A stretch of DNA of 64,000 nt from Anaeramoeba flamelloides (GCA_027625915.1 JANTQA010000015.1:9453001-9517000), one strand, 5' to 3'. Positions 1 through 11,374 are shown, numbered from the stretch's first letter. Made by a program: numbers and translations. Notes: generated by a model not told the origin, from the letters alone.

Positions 1-437
1 TTTATATTTTATAAAAATAGATGTTATAAACTATTTTTTAAAAATTTTGACTCACTTTATTATGTTAATGGAAGTTTTTTTGATTTTTGTTCGATATTCT
101 TATCAAAAATCGTTCTCATATTTTGGATAAAAATCATTTTTTCCAATTTTGTAATTTTTTCGTTCTGTTTTTCTTTTTTTTTTTTTGATTTCTTTTTGTT
201 TTTCTTTTTCTTTCTTTTTTTTTTTATTTGTTTTTTTTCTTTAATTTTTAATCTTTTTCTTTTTTTATATTATAAAAGATTATGTGGGAAAAAAATTTTC
301 TTTGAATAGAGAAATAATAACAAACAGATTTCATACTATGTAATCTCTTTTTAGTATGAATTTAATAATAGGCTAAAAATCTTCTTATTTGACTTTTTTT
401 ATAGTGAAATTTCAATAATAAAAAAACTGGGATTCTC

Positions 438-640
438 ATTTCAACAATTGTGACTCGGTTTTTTTTGACTTTTTGGTTTAATTTTCTTAGTTTTTAAAAT
501 ATCAGGTTATCTATATATTTAGAATTTTTTAAAAAGTGAATTACAAATTGGTTTTAATTATTAGTTGTCCTTGAATACTAAATGATAAATATATAGATTT
601 AATTTATTATTTCAGGCGAGTCACAATTTTTGAAATAGTG
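438..640. repeat. about 200 bp inverted-repeat element (MITE-like)
   Basis: The ends form an inverted repeat: the left arm reads ATTTCAACAATTGTGACTCG and the right arm is its near-complement (core CGAGTCACAATT, then TTGAAAT). A second, inner inverted pair (TATCTATATATTTAG and AAATATATAGATTTA) makes most of the element able to fold on itself. There is no coding capacity. A small non-autonomous DNA transposon relic is the simplest reading. No second copy was found in this window. Confidence 0.5.
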
Positions 641-1199
641 TTTAATTATGATTAGGTAAAAAAATAGAAAATAAAATCTAGTAAAAATTCTCTGTGAAAC
701 TAAAAAACTCTTTAAATAAAAAATAACAATAATAATAAAAACTTTCTATAAAAAAAATTTTGATGATAATGGTAAATTTTACAAATATTCATTTTTTTTT
801 TAAATAAAGTTATTCAATTGAGATCTATATTGTAAAAATTATCCACAGATGTTAAAAATACTGAATTTCAATAATAAAAAAATAAAATTTCAAAAATAAA
901 AAGAACCTAATAGAATCTATTAGAAAAACGAAATAGTCAAAATTTTATCGACATAAATTTCCAAAAATTCAAAAAATTCAAGAAATTCATTCACAAATGG
1001 AAAAAAATCTAGAGAATTTGAAAAAAAAATATTTTGAATAACCAAAAAAAAAAGGTTCAAAGCATCTCAATTTCAAAAATTTAATTTCAAAAAAAAAAGT
1101 TCAAAAGAATTCGATAAAAAATATTTTAAAAAGAATTCTCAATTCCATAAAATTCAATTTAACAAAAAAAGTTTCAAAGTACTCAAAATTTCAAAAATT

Positions 1200-1665
1200 C
1201 AAATTCCAAAAAAAAAAATCTTTTCTTATTTTATCTTTCTAAGGGTTAAATGTCAATAATTCAAAATAAATTATTTTCTTTCAGTACTTAATAAATCTAA
1301 TTTAATTTAATCGAATTTGTGGTTATTTTGTAACCTTCTAAATCTGAAAGAGTAAGAATTTTATAACATTCTTTCGAGATACAAATAACTCATTTGAAAA
1401 ATGAAAAAAAAGAAAAAAATTCTTTGAGATATCAAAAAGCCAAAAAGCGACACTTCAAAACTGACACAGTTATTTTCAAAATTATATATTCTAAGAATTT
1501 AAACAGGAAATTGGGTGTCGTGCTTTGGCGCCATTTTCTAAAAAGGTACTGGGTATTTGATTGTTCGTATGTTTAGAGATCGATCACACTTCACATACTG
1601 ATTTATTTTTGATTGGTATTAGACATTGATAAAAATTGATAAATTTTTTTTTTTCAACGTAATGG
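1200..1665 (+). repeat. dispersed repeat R1, copy 1
   Basis: About 460 bp aligning over its whole length with 7850-8315 and 13495-13960, all in the same orientation. Shared landmarks in order are AAGGGTTAAAT, a TTATTTTGTAAC block, AACTCATTTG-AAAATGAAAAA, TTGGCGCCATTTTCTAAAAA, GGAGATCGATCA and a terminal T-rich tract. The copies diverge by many substitutions and small indels, so they are old. No terminal inverted repeat and no convincing pol III box was seen, so the class is unknown. The small open frame inside is not conserved between copies. Confidence 0.7.
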
Positions 1666-1815
1666 CACAACCGTTAAAAGATAAAATTGAATAATTTATT
1701 GATGAATTATTCAAACTTTTCGTTTTCACTTTTTGAAAGTGGTTTTAGTCAACAAAAAAAAAAATGAAAATTAATAATAATAAAAAAAAAACCAAATAAA
1801 TTCAAATTTTCATCA

Positions 1816-3858
1816 TTATTTTTTTAAAAAGGAACGGAATTTTCCCGATCTTTTACTTGTATGCATCCAATGAACGCATTTTAATAAATGAATTAACATT
1901 TTAAAAAAGAAGTTTTCATCTTGTTCAAGTCCATTTTCTAAGTATTGGAAGGGATAATTGACATTAATTTCTGATTCAATTACTTGTAGATCATTATTTG
2001 CATTTTTTGTGCTATATTGGAGAATCTCTTTATTAATCATTATTTTTGGATTTAAATTCTCTAAATGTAATTGTCTATTTGATATACTCTTGTTGTTTAA
2101 ATTATTAAAAATTTTATTTTTGTTATTCTTTTTCAATATTTTTTCTGTTGATAAAAAGAATTGAGGGAGAGTATCTGGAAAAACCTGTGGTATTTCAACT
2201 TCACAATTGATTGTAGGATGATTTTTATTAGTGATTTGAAATCCAAGGATTATTTCAGATTGCTTGGTATTAACAATTTTTATATTTTCAAGCTTTTCAT
2301 TAAATTCTTCTTCTTGATATTTTTCTTGATCATCATCATCATCATCATCGTCGTTTTCTTCTTTGTCATTACTTTTTTCATCTGACTCTTGCTTGTGAAT
2401 AATTTTAAGAGAATCCTTTCCACAGAATTGATAAAGATAATCTATTCCATTTGCAATTAGCAATTGAATTTTTGTCTTCAACTTTTTTAGAATTGAAAAC
2501 CTCGTATTGATTTTTGAAATGACTTTAGATAAATTAATTTTTGGTCCGAAATGCAAAGGTGTAATCGTATTGCTTTTAACCAATGGTTGTGCCCATAAAA
2601 ATGGATAGCCTGCAATTTCGTAATCCAAATTAAAAAGAAAACCATTTTCTTTAAAAAATAAATTTTTTAATAATTCAATTTGTGGACTTTTCACAGTTAT
2701 TAAATCCAATTCGGGAATATATATAAACGAAATTGAGAAATCATTATTCAGAATAAGGACAACTTTTAATGGGGACAAAGTGATTGTTTTACCTAAAGAC
2801 CTTTCCTTTGAAGTGACAATTTCTCCCTCTAAAGATAATTCTTCTTCGATTTTTACATCAATTAAAATGTTAATATTCTCTTCTTCGTTTCCGTTTCTGT
2901 CTCCTTTCCCGATGTCTTCTTCTTCTTCTTCTTTTTCTTCTTCTATTCGTTCTATTTCTTCTTGTTCTTTTTTTCCTTTTTCTAATTCTAATTCTTCTTC
3001 TTCTTCTTTTTTGTGTTTCTTTTTTGTTTGATTTAATTTTTTTTTATATTTTATGTTTTGAATATAAAAGATTATTGAATGGTAAAGTGTATACAAAGGC
3101 GACGGTAGATTGTTTGAAATTTGAGAAATGTTTTCATTTGCAATTTTGGGTATATTCAAATACGTTTCGAATTCTCTAGATTTGTGTGTAATGAAGCGTA
3201 TTTCTTGATTTAAAGAATTAAGCAATCTTCGATCTTGTTGGTTTTTCATTAGTAGTTGCTTTTTTTTTTTTTGCAGATCTAACAGCTCTTTGCTTGATGA
3301 AGTTGTTTCGGTCAAAATTTGCTCAAGTTTGTTTCTTACTTTTACAGTGTTAAAAAACTCATCAAAATTTATACCATTTACTTTGTCTTTATCTTTTTGT
3401 TCTTCAATTTCGATTTCTTTTTCTTGTTCTTTTTCTTCTTTTTCTTTTTCTTTTTCTTTTTCTAATTCTCCTTCTTCTTTTTTGTCTTTATCTTTTTCTT
3501 GATCTTGTTGCTTTAAGGTATTACCTTTTTTTGAATAGCTTCTTGGTAGCGCTTCTAAATTTAGTAAAGACTCTATTGTTCTTGGGTTAATTTTTTCAAT
3601 GATGGTTTTGTGTGTTAGATGATGAAGCTCATGTTCTAAATGTGAATTGATTTGTGATAATTTTTCAATGTTTTCTTTAATTTCATAGTATTTGTTGTTT
3701 TGTTTTTTGAACTTTTTTGATTCTTTTTGGCTTTGAATTCTGATTTGGGTTAAGAACAAATTAACCATCAATTTTAATTCTTCTTCATTTTTTATATCAG
3801 AGCCTTGTTGAGAAAAAGACTTTTCAAGAAAAGTCATTAATTGTTCATAAAATTCCAT
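1816..3858 (-). CDS. THOC5: THO complex subunit 5 (THOC5/FMIP) homologue
   Basis: Known role of the family: THOC5 is a THO/TREX subunit coupling transcription to mRNA export in the nucleus. The 680-residue product matches human THOC5 in length (about 683) and motif order. An N-terminal helical part has an INSHLEHEL-type segment. After a Lys/Glu-rich stretch comes a coiled coil leading to LPSPLYTLYHSIIFY, matching the family's LPPPLYVLF motif. A second charged, Glu-rich insert follows. The C-terminal half has SPLKVVLILNN and LDLITVK (family HPLSVML, LNIMTVK), AGYPFLWAQPL (family GHPYLWVQKL), VIESEINVNYP (family AMEGEVNVCY) and a basic tail SKRSGKFRSFLKK. I chose the ATG at 3858; the frame is open a little further but without an ATG. 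It is one exon with a TAA stop. The charged inserts are longer than usual. Confidence 0.9.
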   Translation of the reverse strand: MEFYEQLMTFLEKSFSQQGSDIKNEEELKLMVNLFLTQIRIQSQKESKKFKKQNNKYYEIKENIEKLSQINSHLEHELHHLTHKTIIEKINPRTIESLLNLEALPRSYSKKGNTLKQQDQEKDKDKKEEGELEKEKEKEKEEKEQEKEIEIEEQKDKDKVNGINFDEFFNTVKVRNKLEQILTETTSSSKELLDLQKKKKQLLMKNQQDRRLLNSLNQEIRFITHKSREFETYLNIPKIANENISQISNNLPSPLYTLYHSIIFYIQNIKYKKKLNQTKKKHKKEEEEELELEKGKKEQEEIERIEEEKEEEEEDIGKGDRNGNEEENINILIDVKIEEELSLEGEIVTSKERSLGKTITLSPLKVVLILNNDFSISFIYIPELDLITVKSPQIELLKNLFFKENGFLFNLDYEIAGYPFLWAQPLVKSNTITPLHFGPKINLSKVISKINTRFSILKKLKTKIQLLIANGIDYLYQFCGKDSLKIIHKQESDEKSNDKEENDDDDDDDDQEKYQEEEFNEKLENIKIVNTKQSEIILGFQITNKNHPTINCEVEIPQVFPDTLPQFFLSTEKILKKNNKNKIFNNLNNKSISNRQLHLENLNPKIMINKEILQYSTKNANNDLQVIESEINVNYPFQYLENGLEQDENFFFKMLIHLLKCVHWMHTSKRSGKFRSFLKK

Positions 3859-4195
3859 TTGAGATTTTGTAAATGTTTGAAAAAGAAAAGAAAACAAAGA
3901 ATAAAGAAAAAAGCAAAAAAATGATTATTTATTTATTTTAAGGTTGTATTTAATATGTAATAAAAAAACCCTATTCTTTGTTTTTATGAGTAACACTGGA
4001 TGTTATTTCTCTTGGTTGCTTTATTTTATATATATATTATCAATTGTTTATACTTTCTGATTCTCTTGAAAGAATTTTTTGAATCCCAAAAATATTGTTA
4101 TTAAAATTTTATTTAAAAGATATTACGAAATGGTTAAAAGTATTAATATAAATTTGAAGACTAATTAAAGTGATCAAAATAATGTGTGCCCAAAG
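3859..4195. other. 5' flank of the THOC5 homologue, no feature seen
   Basis: AT-rich sequence between the THOC5 start and the fold-back element at 4.2 kb. It presumably holds the THOC5 promoter, but no element could be identified by eye. Confidence 0.3.
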
Positions 4196-4197
4196 CG

Positions 4198-5570
4198 TAT
4201 AATCCAAGTTTCAAAATAAAATCCTCCTTTTTTTTTACTTCATGTTTCTAATGCAACATCCAATTCACCACCCTGTAGTATATTAAAGTACAAATCAATT
4301 TTTTAAATTCAACATTTTGGTATTTATAGTAATTTTTAAAATATTATGAAAATTTGTTGAAATTTTTTTGATTTTTTCTTAATCTTTGAATTAATCTGTT
4401 TTATTTGAGACAATTTTTTATAAAAAATTACTCTATTTTTTGAGATTAATTTTCCGATTTGATCCTTTATTTTTATAATTTATTTATAAAATTTTGAACT
4501 TTAAGAAACCAATATCATATTTGTTGATTGTTTATTGTCAATTCCTTTGATTATTAACTTTGAAGGTCTTCTCGAGAAAAAAGAAAACTTGGGTTTTTAT
4601 TTGGATAGGTAGGTTTAACAAGTCTAAATATGCTTTTTGAGCATTATTTATTTACACTAAAATAAAATGAAAATTTTTACTACAAGTCCACAAATATTTC
4701 ATATATTGTTCTTTGAAAAAACATCAAGATCTTGACAAAATTAATGATAAAGATATTTTTTGCAAATAAAATTAAGCTTCTTTATTGAAATTCTAGAAAA
4801 AATTGTTATTGGAGATTTTTTTCATTCAACAGTATCTTAAACTTATTCAAGATAAATTTCAATTCATTTTATTTGAAATATAACACATAAAAAATAAATA
4901 AAAGTAACTCAAAAACAAAAAAAAAAAAAAACCTCAAGAGATTAGTATTCTACAGGATGCAGGTCAAAATTTTAGAATATGTTATTGGTGATATTTTCTA
5001 CTTTAAAATTTCGTAGATTCCAAGTGTCAAAAAACTCTAATCGTATAAAGAAAACCTAGAAAAGAAAATTTTAATTTGAGATCATTTTTTTTTCATATTT
5101 TATCAAAAAAGAAAACATTTAAATTTAATTTATTTCTTACTGTTTCCCAAATAATAAGCGGCAAAAAGTTTAATACATGTTTTAAAATAAAAAAAGTGTT
5201 TTTTTTTTTTTTGTTTTAGAAATTCAATGAATTGACCAATCAAAGAAACTGACACTTAAATCCTCGTAATTATGGTAATTATATCTTAAAGTTCTATTAT
5301 TTAAACCCAAATTTGAATAATAAAGGATCAAATCAGAATATTTTTCTCAAAAAAAAGAGTTAATTTTTTGTGAAAATTCTTTTCATCAAAAAAACAAATT
5401 AATTTTTCAAAAATATTGAGAAAATTTTGAAAAAAAAACAAATTTTAAACTAACAAAATTCCTAATTTAAATTTTACTAAAAATCTTAATGAATTTACCT
5501 CGAAAATTGATTTCAACTTAGGTATACTACAGGGTTGTGTATTGGATGTTGCATTGGAACATGACGAAAA
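4198..5570. repeat. 1.37 kb fold-back element with long diverged inverted arms
   Basis: The left arm (about 4198-4560) and right arm (about 5200-5570) are inverted copies. Landmarks are AATGCAACATCCAAT (4250) against ATTGGATGTTGCATT (5541), CCCTGTAGTATA against TATACTACAGGG, and GATCCTTTATT (4460) against AATAAAGGATC (5325). The arms are about 350 bp with clear divergence. The central 600 bp carries no reading frame of note. A one-armed relative lies at 45460-45890. It sits between the divergent THOC5 and coiled-coil genes. Confidence 0.65.
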
Positions 5571-6447
5571 ACAATCAACAAATTTATATTATGAAAAATG
5601 GATTATGGTCATTGGGAATTCATTATTTTGATCAATGTACATTGTAAAAATTTTTAACCTTGATTATTACCATTTCAATAATTATAATAAAACATTAAAT
5701 AGTCTTTATTAACGGAATACTTATTTAAATATTTTTTTTAATTTTTTGAGATATTTTTTTTTAGTAAATTGAAAAAATTGATTTATTCAATCAATTGAAA
5801 AAAATAACAGAATAGTTTTTAAAAAGATAGTTTAGTTATTAAATGTTTCAAAATCATCTAGTAATTTTCCTTTAGAAATTGTCTTTTTGGTTTCTAAGAT
5901 GAAATTTATATTTTCAAAATAAAATTTACTTAAAGATATTGGGGAATTAATTTATTTTATACTTAAAAATTAAATATCAATTTTTTAATTCAGATTAAAA
6001 TAATTTGAATTCTTCTAATGGATTCTTTTGAATTGCACCAAATGATTTGTTAAAAAAATTTTTCCAATATGAAAATTATTTTATATTTTTCATTCCATAT
6101 TTTTAAAACAAGAAAACAACTTTTTTAAAACTTTAAGGAATAAAAAAAAATTACATAATTGATCTTTAAATTTCAATTGATCAACCTTTGTTAATCTTTT
6201 TTTAAATTTTGGGATTATAAATCAAATAGACTAAAAAAAAAAAAACTAAAAATTGTCCAATTTACCCCCAAGAAAATCTTCGACAAAAGTGACAATCAAC
6301 CAGATGTTCAGTAAACGAAAAAAAAATTAATTTCTATCAATCATTGGGGTAGGGAAAATTGACCTTTCGCTGCACAAAGAGTCATATAAAAAAAAGAATT
6401 TTTACCTTCGAAACTAAAATTGTTCAACTATTCGATCAATTTCATAT
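5571..6447. other. intergenic AT-rich sequence
   Basis: No gene, RNA or repeat family was recognised. It precedes the coiled-coil gene and may contain its promoter and an undetected short first exon. Confidence 0.3.
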
Positions 6448-6764
6448 TTGAAATGTAGAAAAAAAGAACCCAAGTATAAAAATAAATCGACTAGATTAGT
6501 TCAAGACAATTTCAGTATCAAATTTTTCTTTTTTTGGAAAAAATTTTTTTTTCATTTTTTTTTAAATTTCCATTCAACAAATATAAAAAATGGTTTGTTT
6601 CTTTTTAACTTCAACCCTTTCCATGTTCTTCAAGGAGAAAAAATAATTTTTCACTTTCAACCATACACCCCAAAAAACAATCTTTTTTTCTTTCAATTTC
6701 AAATTCTTTCTTTTTTTGTCATTTCTCGACGAATAAAGAATAAAAGATTAAAAAAAATTATTTC

Positions 6765-7427
6765 GCATGAGTTTGGGATTGAGTCTGATTCTGAAGATGA
6801 AACTACATTAACAGAAACAATTGTAAGTGGATCTGAAGATAGCGATTCTGATTTTGGAAGTATGAAGCAGGTACGCACGCCAAGAAAGAAGGGCGATCTG
6901 CTTGAGCAGTCTACAGGGGTGAGCAAAGAAGAACGCAAAAGGGTCTTGTTTGCATTGCAATTAGAGGTCAAGTTCCTGAGAGAATTAAAGCGCAAAGATC
7001 GAAAGCCGCCCCAGGACGAAGAAGATGAAAACGATCCACAGGCAAACATTCTTCGTGATCTGAGAAGAGAATTGATCGACGAACAGTTCTCTGAAATGTT
7101 GTATAAAAACGAAATCAAATTAATACAACAGGCTTTCCAATCGATCGAGCAATCAATTCACGAAATGGACAAGGCGTTCCGATCTAAAAAAAAAGAATAT
7201 ACTCAGCTTAGTAAGCAATACAAATCGCTGCGCTCATCGTTCAATGAATTAAAGGCTCGGAATAAAAAAATAATTACAGCAGTCGAAAATCGGCTCATTA
7301 CTTTAATACATGAATTAGACTGGAGAGCAGAATATGTTGTGCAATTAAAATCTTCAAAAACTCGCTTAAGTAGTATTTGTCGTGAGTCTTTACAAGAGTC
7401 AAAGAAATTGAAATGGGAAACACTACA
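6765..7427 (+). CDS. coiled-coil protein of unknown function, exon 1
   Basis: No known family was recognised. The frame is open from 6448, but its first 100 codons are AT-rich and Phe/Lys-biased like flanking non-coding DNA. Convincing coding sequence starts near 6765 with an acidic ESDSEDE segment; the first in-frame ATG after that is at 6862, and an upstream exon may supply the start. The product continues with a Ser/Asp-rich patch, a basic PRKKG motif, then long amphipathic helices rich in Lys, Glu, Gln and Leu, predicted coiled coil. Base composition is visibly richer in G+C than in any neighbouring gene. The exon ends in CA before GTAAAAG at 7428, phase 2, which joins exactly with the exon at 9721. 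Confidence 0.65.
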
Positions 7428-7849
7428 GTAAAAGGATTTGTTGATTTTTTTTTTTTTTCTTTTTATTTTTTTCCACCAACCAAGATTAAGAATCAGGTGT
7501 ACTTTTTACACCATTCTCTGGCAATTTTAAAATTACTCCTTTTTTTGAAATCCTTATAAAAATCACAAATGAATGCCAATTGACAAATAAGTCGAACAAA
7601 ATTTTACTTTTACTTTCCAAAAAAAAATCCAAAGAAGATATAATTAATCACTAAGGGTCTAGTCATTTACCATAGATTTGCTCCATACTCAAGAGGTGAT
7701 CTGAGACCAAAAAATGGTATTGTGAAATTGCCCTTCTTTTGATTGACAAAATTCAAATAAAAAAAAAAAAAAAATTTCATTCGATCATCTTTGAAAAAAA
7801 ATCCAATCAAAAAAAATAAGTAGAAAATGGATCTCATATTTCAAAAAAT

Positions 7850-8315
7850 CAAAATTTAAAAAAAAAAATTCATCTTTTCTTCAAATTTCCAAAGGGTTAA
7901 ATTTCTTCAATTTAAAAACAAATAGTTTTCTTGAAGTGCGCAATCAATTTAATTCGATTTAATCTGATTTGTGGTTATTTTGTAACCCTCTAAATTTGAC
8001 CAAGTAAGGGTTATCTAATATTCTATCGAGAGAATAAAATAACTCATTTGGAAAATGAAAAAAAAATCAATGAGAACTTCTATTTTTAGAAAAAAGTGTC
8101 AAAAGAGAGACACTATGAAACTAACAGAGTTGTTTTTAAAAAATATATTCTAACCATTCTAATTGGAAATTGAGCGTTGCTCTTTGGCGCTTTTTTCTAA
8201 AAATGTCCTCGTCTTTGGTTGTTGATTTTTGGAGATCGATCATATATCATAGATTGGTTGGTTTTTAATTGTTGTTAGGTCCTCATAAAAATTACTAAAA
8301 AGTTTTTTTCCATTT
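7850..8315 (+). repeat. dispersed repeat R1, copy 2
   Basis: It aligns end to end with copies at 1200-1665 and 13495-13960, same orientation, with shared blocks AAGGGTTAAAT, TTATTTTGTAAC, TTTGGCGC and GGAGATCGATCA. It lies in an intron. Confidence 0.7.
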
Positions 8316-8403
8316 CAGAAAAAAAAATTTCACTTTAATTATTCGACCCTTAAAGCCCCTAACTTTAAAAAGAGAAATTTAAAATATAAACAAGAGTTTA
8401 TAT

Positions 8404-8921
8404 CTTAAGGACGGATGTTCAAAATGATTTCTTCAGATACACCACAAATACTATCCTTTTAGATTGGTTAAGATTCTTACGATCCTTTATCCAAAGATTA
8501 AAGTAATTTTTTTTTCGAAAAAATGGAGTTTTTTTTTGGTTTTTTTTTTAAGGCAAATTAATCAATTTTTATTAGTTATTAGTACCTAATTACTAAGAAC
8601 TGAACTTCATGGAAAACTAATTGGAGAAATATCCCCCACTTGTATTTCTAAGCGCTTGATTAGTGAGGTTTTAAAATAGAATAAAAAATAACAATAAAAA
8701 AAACTCAATTTTTTTATTCTTAGAACAGGGGTTTTTTTAATTCCTGTTATTGAACCTTATTCCTAAATTTTTATTAAAAAAAAAAACCAAAAAAAAACTC
8801 CATTTTTTCGAAAAAAAAATTACTTTAATCTTTGGATAAAGGATCGTAAGAATCTTAACCAATCTAAAAGGATAGTATTTGTGGTGTATCTGAAGAATTT
8901 ATTTAGAAGTTCCATCCTTAA
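8404..8921. repeat. 518 bp fold-back element with about 150 bp terminal inverted repeats
   Basis: The left arm (8404-8555) begins CTTAAGGACGGATG and is repeated in inverse at 8770-8921, ending CATCCTTAA. The arms share GGATCGTAAGAATCTTAACC and the palindromic segment CTTTATCCAAAGATTAAAG nearly without mismatch, so this is one of the younger insertions here. The outer ends differ slightly (GACGGATG against GATGGA). The 200 bp loop is non-coding. It is a non-autonomous fold-back/MITE-like transposon. Confidence 0.7.
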
Positions 8922-8939
8922 AGAGTTTTAATTTTCTTT

Positions 8940-9111
8940 ACTGGTATTTGTATAATAAATGGTAAAAACTTTTCACTTCATTTTCATTACTTTACTTTTT
9001 CAAATAGAGTTTTTAAACAAGTATATTTTAATTTTTGAGCACTATAAAGTGAAAAGGGATAAATGGGAATGAAGTGAATTTTTTTTCTTATTTATCTTGC
9101 AAATATCAGTA
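8940..9111. repeat. short palindromic element C, copy 1
   Basis: About 170 bp starting ACTGGTATTTG and ending in its inverse (CAAATATCAGT). Inside are TTTTCACTTCATTTTC near the left and GAATGAAGTGAA near the right, so the whole unit is an imperfect palindrome. Relatives lie at 9107-9297 and 16664-16830. Confidence 0.6.
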
Positions 9112-9297
9112 AGGAATGGGGAAAAAATTTCACTTTCTTTTCCTTCTTCATTTTTCTTGTAAAAATAGAGTTTTCAAAAAAGTAGGTTGTAATTTGTGAT
9201 CTCTTTTTATTTTGAAAAGGGAAAAGGAAGGGGAAAAGGAAAAGGAAAAGGAAAAAGAAGTGAAATTATTTTCCAATGTATTACGCAAATGCCAGTA
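9107..9297. repeat. short palindromic element C, copy 2, abutting copy 1
   Basis: It begins in the CAGTA that closes copy 1 and ends GCAAATGCCAGTA. It keeps the inner TTTCACTTTC and GAAGTGAAAT arms; a (GGAAAA)n purine tract at 9218-9258 has expanded within it. Confidence 0.5.
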
Positions 9298-9720
9298 GGT
9301 CTTTTAATTTTTTTTTTTTTTGCAAGTTGAATGAAAATTTTATTCATTTTTTTTTAAATTGATAGCACAGCTATTTTAAAAAAGTGAGTAATTTTGTTTT
9401 TTTGAGAATGCCAGATTTAAAACTTTTTTAAAGTTGTTTCTTTTAAAAAATTGAGGAATCGAATTTTTAAAAAAAGTACTTTTCTCAACACCACCACTCG
9501 AGTCTCTTTCTCACATCTAAAGGTTGAGCCCTTGCTTTTGTTAAACTTAATTATATAAAAAAGTTTAAACTCTGAAAAATTCGTAACTTTTTTTGAAAAT
9601 AGAAAGCTTCAAAAAAGTTTTAAATAAGTGAGAACTTTTTTAAAATCACTGTAATAAACCAATCAACTAATTAATTAATATATATCTTGTATTTTCTCTC
9701 TTTCTAATTTTTAAAAATAG

Positions 9721-10117
9721 AATGAAAGAAAATTTTTTATCACTTCAAAAAGATTTACAAACTATTCAAGGGATTTGGAATGAAAAAAATGAAAAAATGA
9801 AAAGATATAAAGAAACATTTTTATCATTAATTCAGCAATACGAAGAGGAAAAAGAAGAAATACTCAAGATCAAATCCGAAAATGAAAAAGTGTTTCAAGG
9901 TAAAAAAGAGGAATTAGAAAAACAAACCGAAATTGTAAACCAAACCATTTCTTTCAAAAAAAAAACTGAAAATGAATATTTTGAAGTTCAAAATATATTT
10001 AACGAATTGCAATCACAATATGAACAAGCAAAAATCGCATTAAAAGAAAATGAAAAAAAAATAAATTCTTTATTAAAAACGGTAGAATCCTTACCAGAAG
10101 ATAAAGATCAGAATTAA
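9721..10117 (+). CDS. coiled-coil protein of unknown function, exon 2 (C-terminus)
   Basis: 131 codons after the splice, ending in TAA at 10117. Almost the entire exon is predicted coiled coil: heptads rich in Glu, Lys, Gln and Asn without Pro or Cys until the last residues. Candidate family: the spacing of Tyr/Asn/Glu in the middle (RYKETFLSLIQQYEEEKEEI) resembles TACC-type coiled coils, but any long coiled coil could give this, so I do not name it. Joined to exon 1 the protein is at least 320 residues, with an acidic N-terminus and a rod-like remainder. A scaffold or cytoskeletal role is possible but unproven. Confidence 0.65.
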
Positions 10118-10855
10118 CATTCTTTTTAATATTATTTTTTTTTTTTTTATTATTTTTTTAATTCTCTTATTTATTTGTGTTCAAAATATTTTACAATGAA
10201 AATCAATATTTTAAAAAATATTTTTGAATTTTTATCAAAACAAAAAAATAAAAAAAAAACTAAACCATCCAAAAAATATTATTAGTTTTTTTTATTTATT
10301 TTCTTCCAAAATTGAGGAACTCTATTTTTTGTATCATAATTAATATCTAGCTTTTTTTCTCCAAGGTTTATTTGCAATTAAAATTGAAAATTGTTATTAT
10401 TTTTTTGTTCCTAAAATCTGTATTTTACACTTTTGTTTGGGTAACTGTTCGAACAGATAGTTATTTTCTTATTAATTTCTTCAAATTAAAGATAGAATTT
10501 GCAAATTTTATTTTAATTTCATTTTATTGGGTATATTTCGATTAGAAGAAAAAAGAAATAAAATTCTTTTATGAATCAATTTAAAATTATCCAAAGATTT
10601 TTTGTACTTGGTAGTAAAATAAAAGATAAAAATTACTTTTTGACATTACTGTAATTTGATTAATTCTCACTAATGTGCGAAATATAAGCTATTTCCAAAA
10701 TTTGTGCATTTTTTGTTTTATATTTCATAAAAAATCCTCTTTATTAGTATTTTATATTAGTAAATTGACAGGGATTGAAAATTAAGCCTAATATTAGTAA
10801 AAATTAGATCAGTACATATTGTTTACATTTCAAAACATCCCATTCAAAATAAACC
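10118..10855. other. intergenic, 3' flank of the coiled-coil gene
   Basis: AT-rich; no gene or certain repeat was seen. A short stretch at 10690-10760 (TTCCAAAATTTGTGCATT, then TTTCATAAAAAAT) resembles 33540-33600 and may be another decayed element end. Confidence 0.3.
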
Positions 10856-10856
10856 A

Positions 10857-11374
10857 TATTCCAAAAATTTGGACACACAAAAAATGAAAAATAGGCAAAA
10901 AAAAAACCCTATTTATTATATTTTTCCAAACTTAATATAAAAACCATTTAAGTTACCCAGTATTAATGTTTTAATAAGTAATCATTTCCATCAAAATAAA
11001 AGAAAAAAATATAAAACGAAAAAATAAAAACAGGTGTGTCCAAAATAATGAAACAAGCTGAATAAAAAATGTATTTGTAAATTTTTTGAAATTTCACCAT
11101 TAATTGTTGATCGATGAAATGATAAGATCCCATCAACAAATTACTTGTGATTTTTCAATTTAACAAACTCAACACTAAACTTCTATCTCCATCGAAAAAA
11201 ATATACCAGATCTAACTGAACAGATTACTTAACCACAAAAAAGGAAATGAAAACAAAACAAAAAAGACAAAAAATGAAATAGTTTGTAAAATCAAAATTC
11301 TTTCCAAATTGAATTTAAAGTACAGTAATGATGTTCTTTATACAGTTTAAACTGTGTCCAAAATTTTGGAATAT
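10857..11374 (+). repeat. MITE family D, copy 1 (best preserved)
   Basis: 518 bp with terminal inverted repeats TTCCAAAAATTTGGACACA on the left and TGTGTCCAAAATTTTGGAA on the right, each next to a TA dinucleotide, as in Tc1/mariner-type non-autonomous elements. No transposase frame. Further copies lie at 41403-41926 (same strand, decayed ends), 42225-42748 and 51153-51680 (both inverted). Confidence 0.75.

Larger units (their letters stand above)
7428..9720 (+). other. 2.3 kb repeat-filled intron of the coiled-coil gene
   Basis: It starts GTAAAAG and ends TTTTTAAAAATAG, with an ACTAAT-like branch candidate about 40 bases upstream of the acceptor. Donor and acceptor phases agree (CA plus A gives Gln, followed by ATG AAA GAA). 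The intron holds R1 copy 2, one long fold-back element and two short palindromic elements, which account for about half its length. Confidence 0.6.

Noticed and set aside
1394-1576. 60-codon open frame starting with Met-Lys-Asn
   Set aside because: It lies within repeat R1, and the corresponding sequence in the other two R1 copies is not open in this frame.
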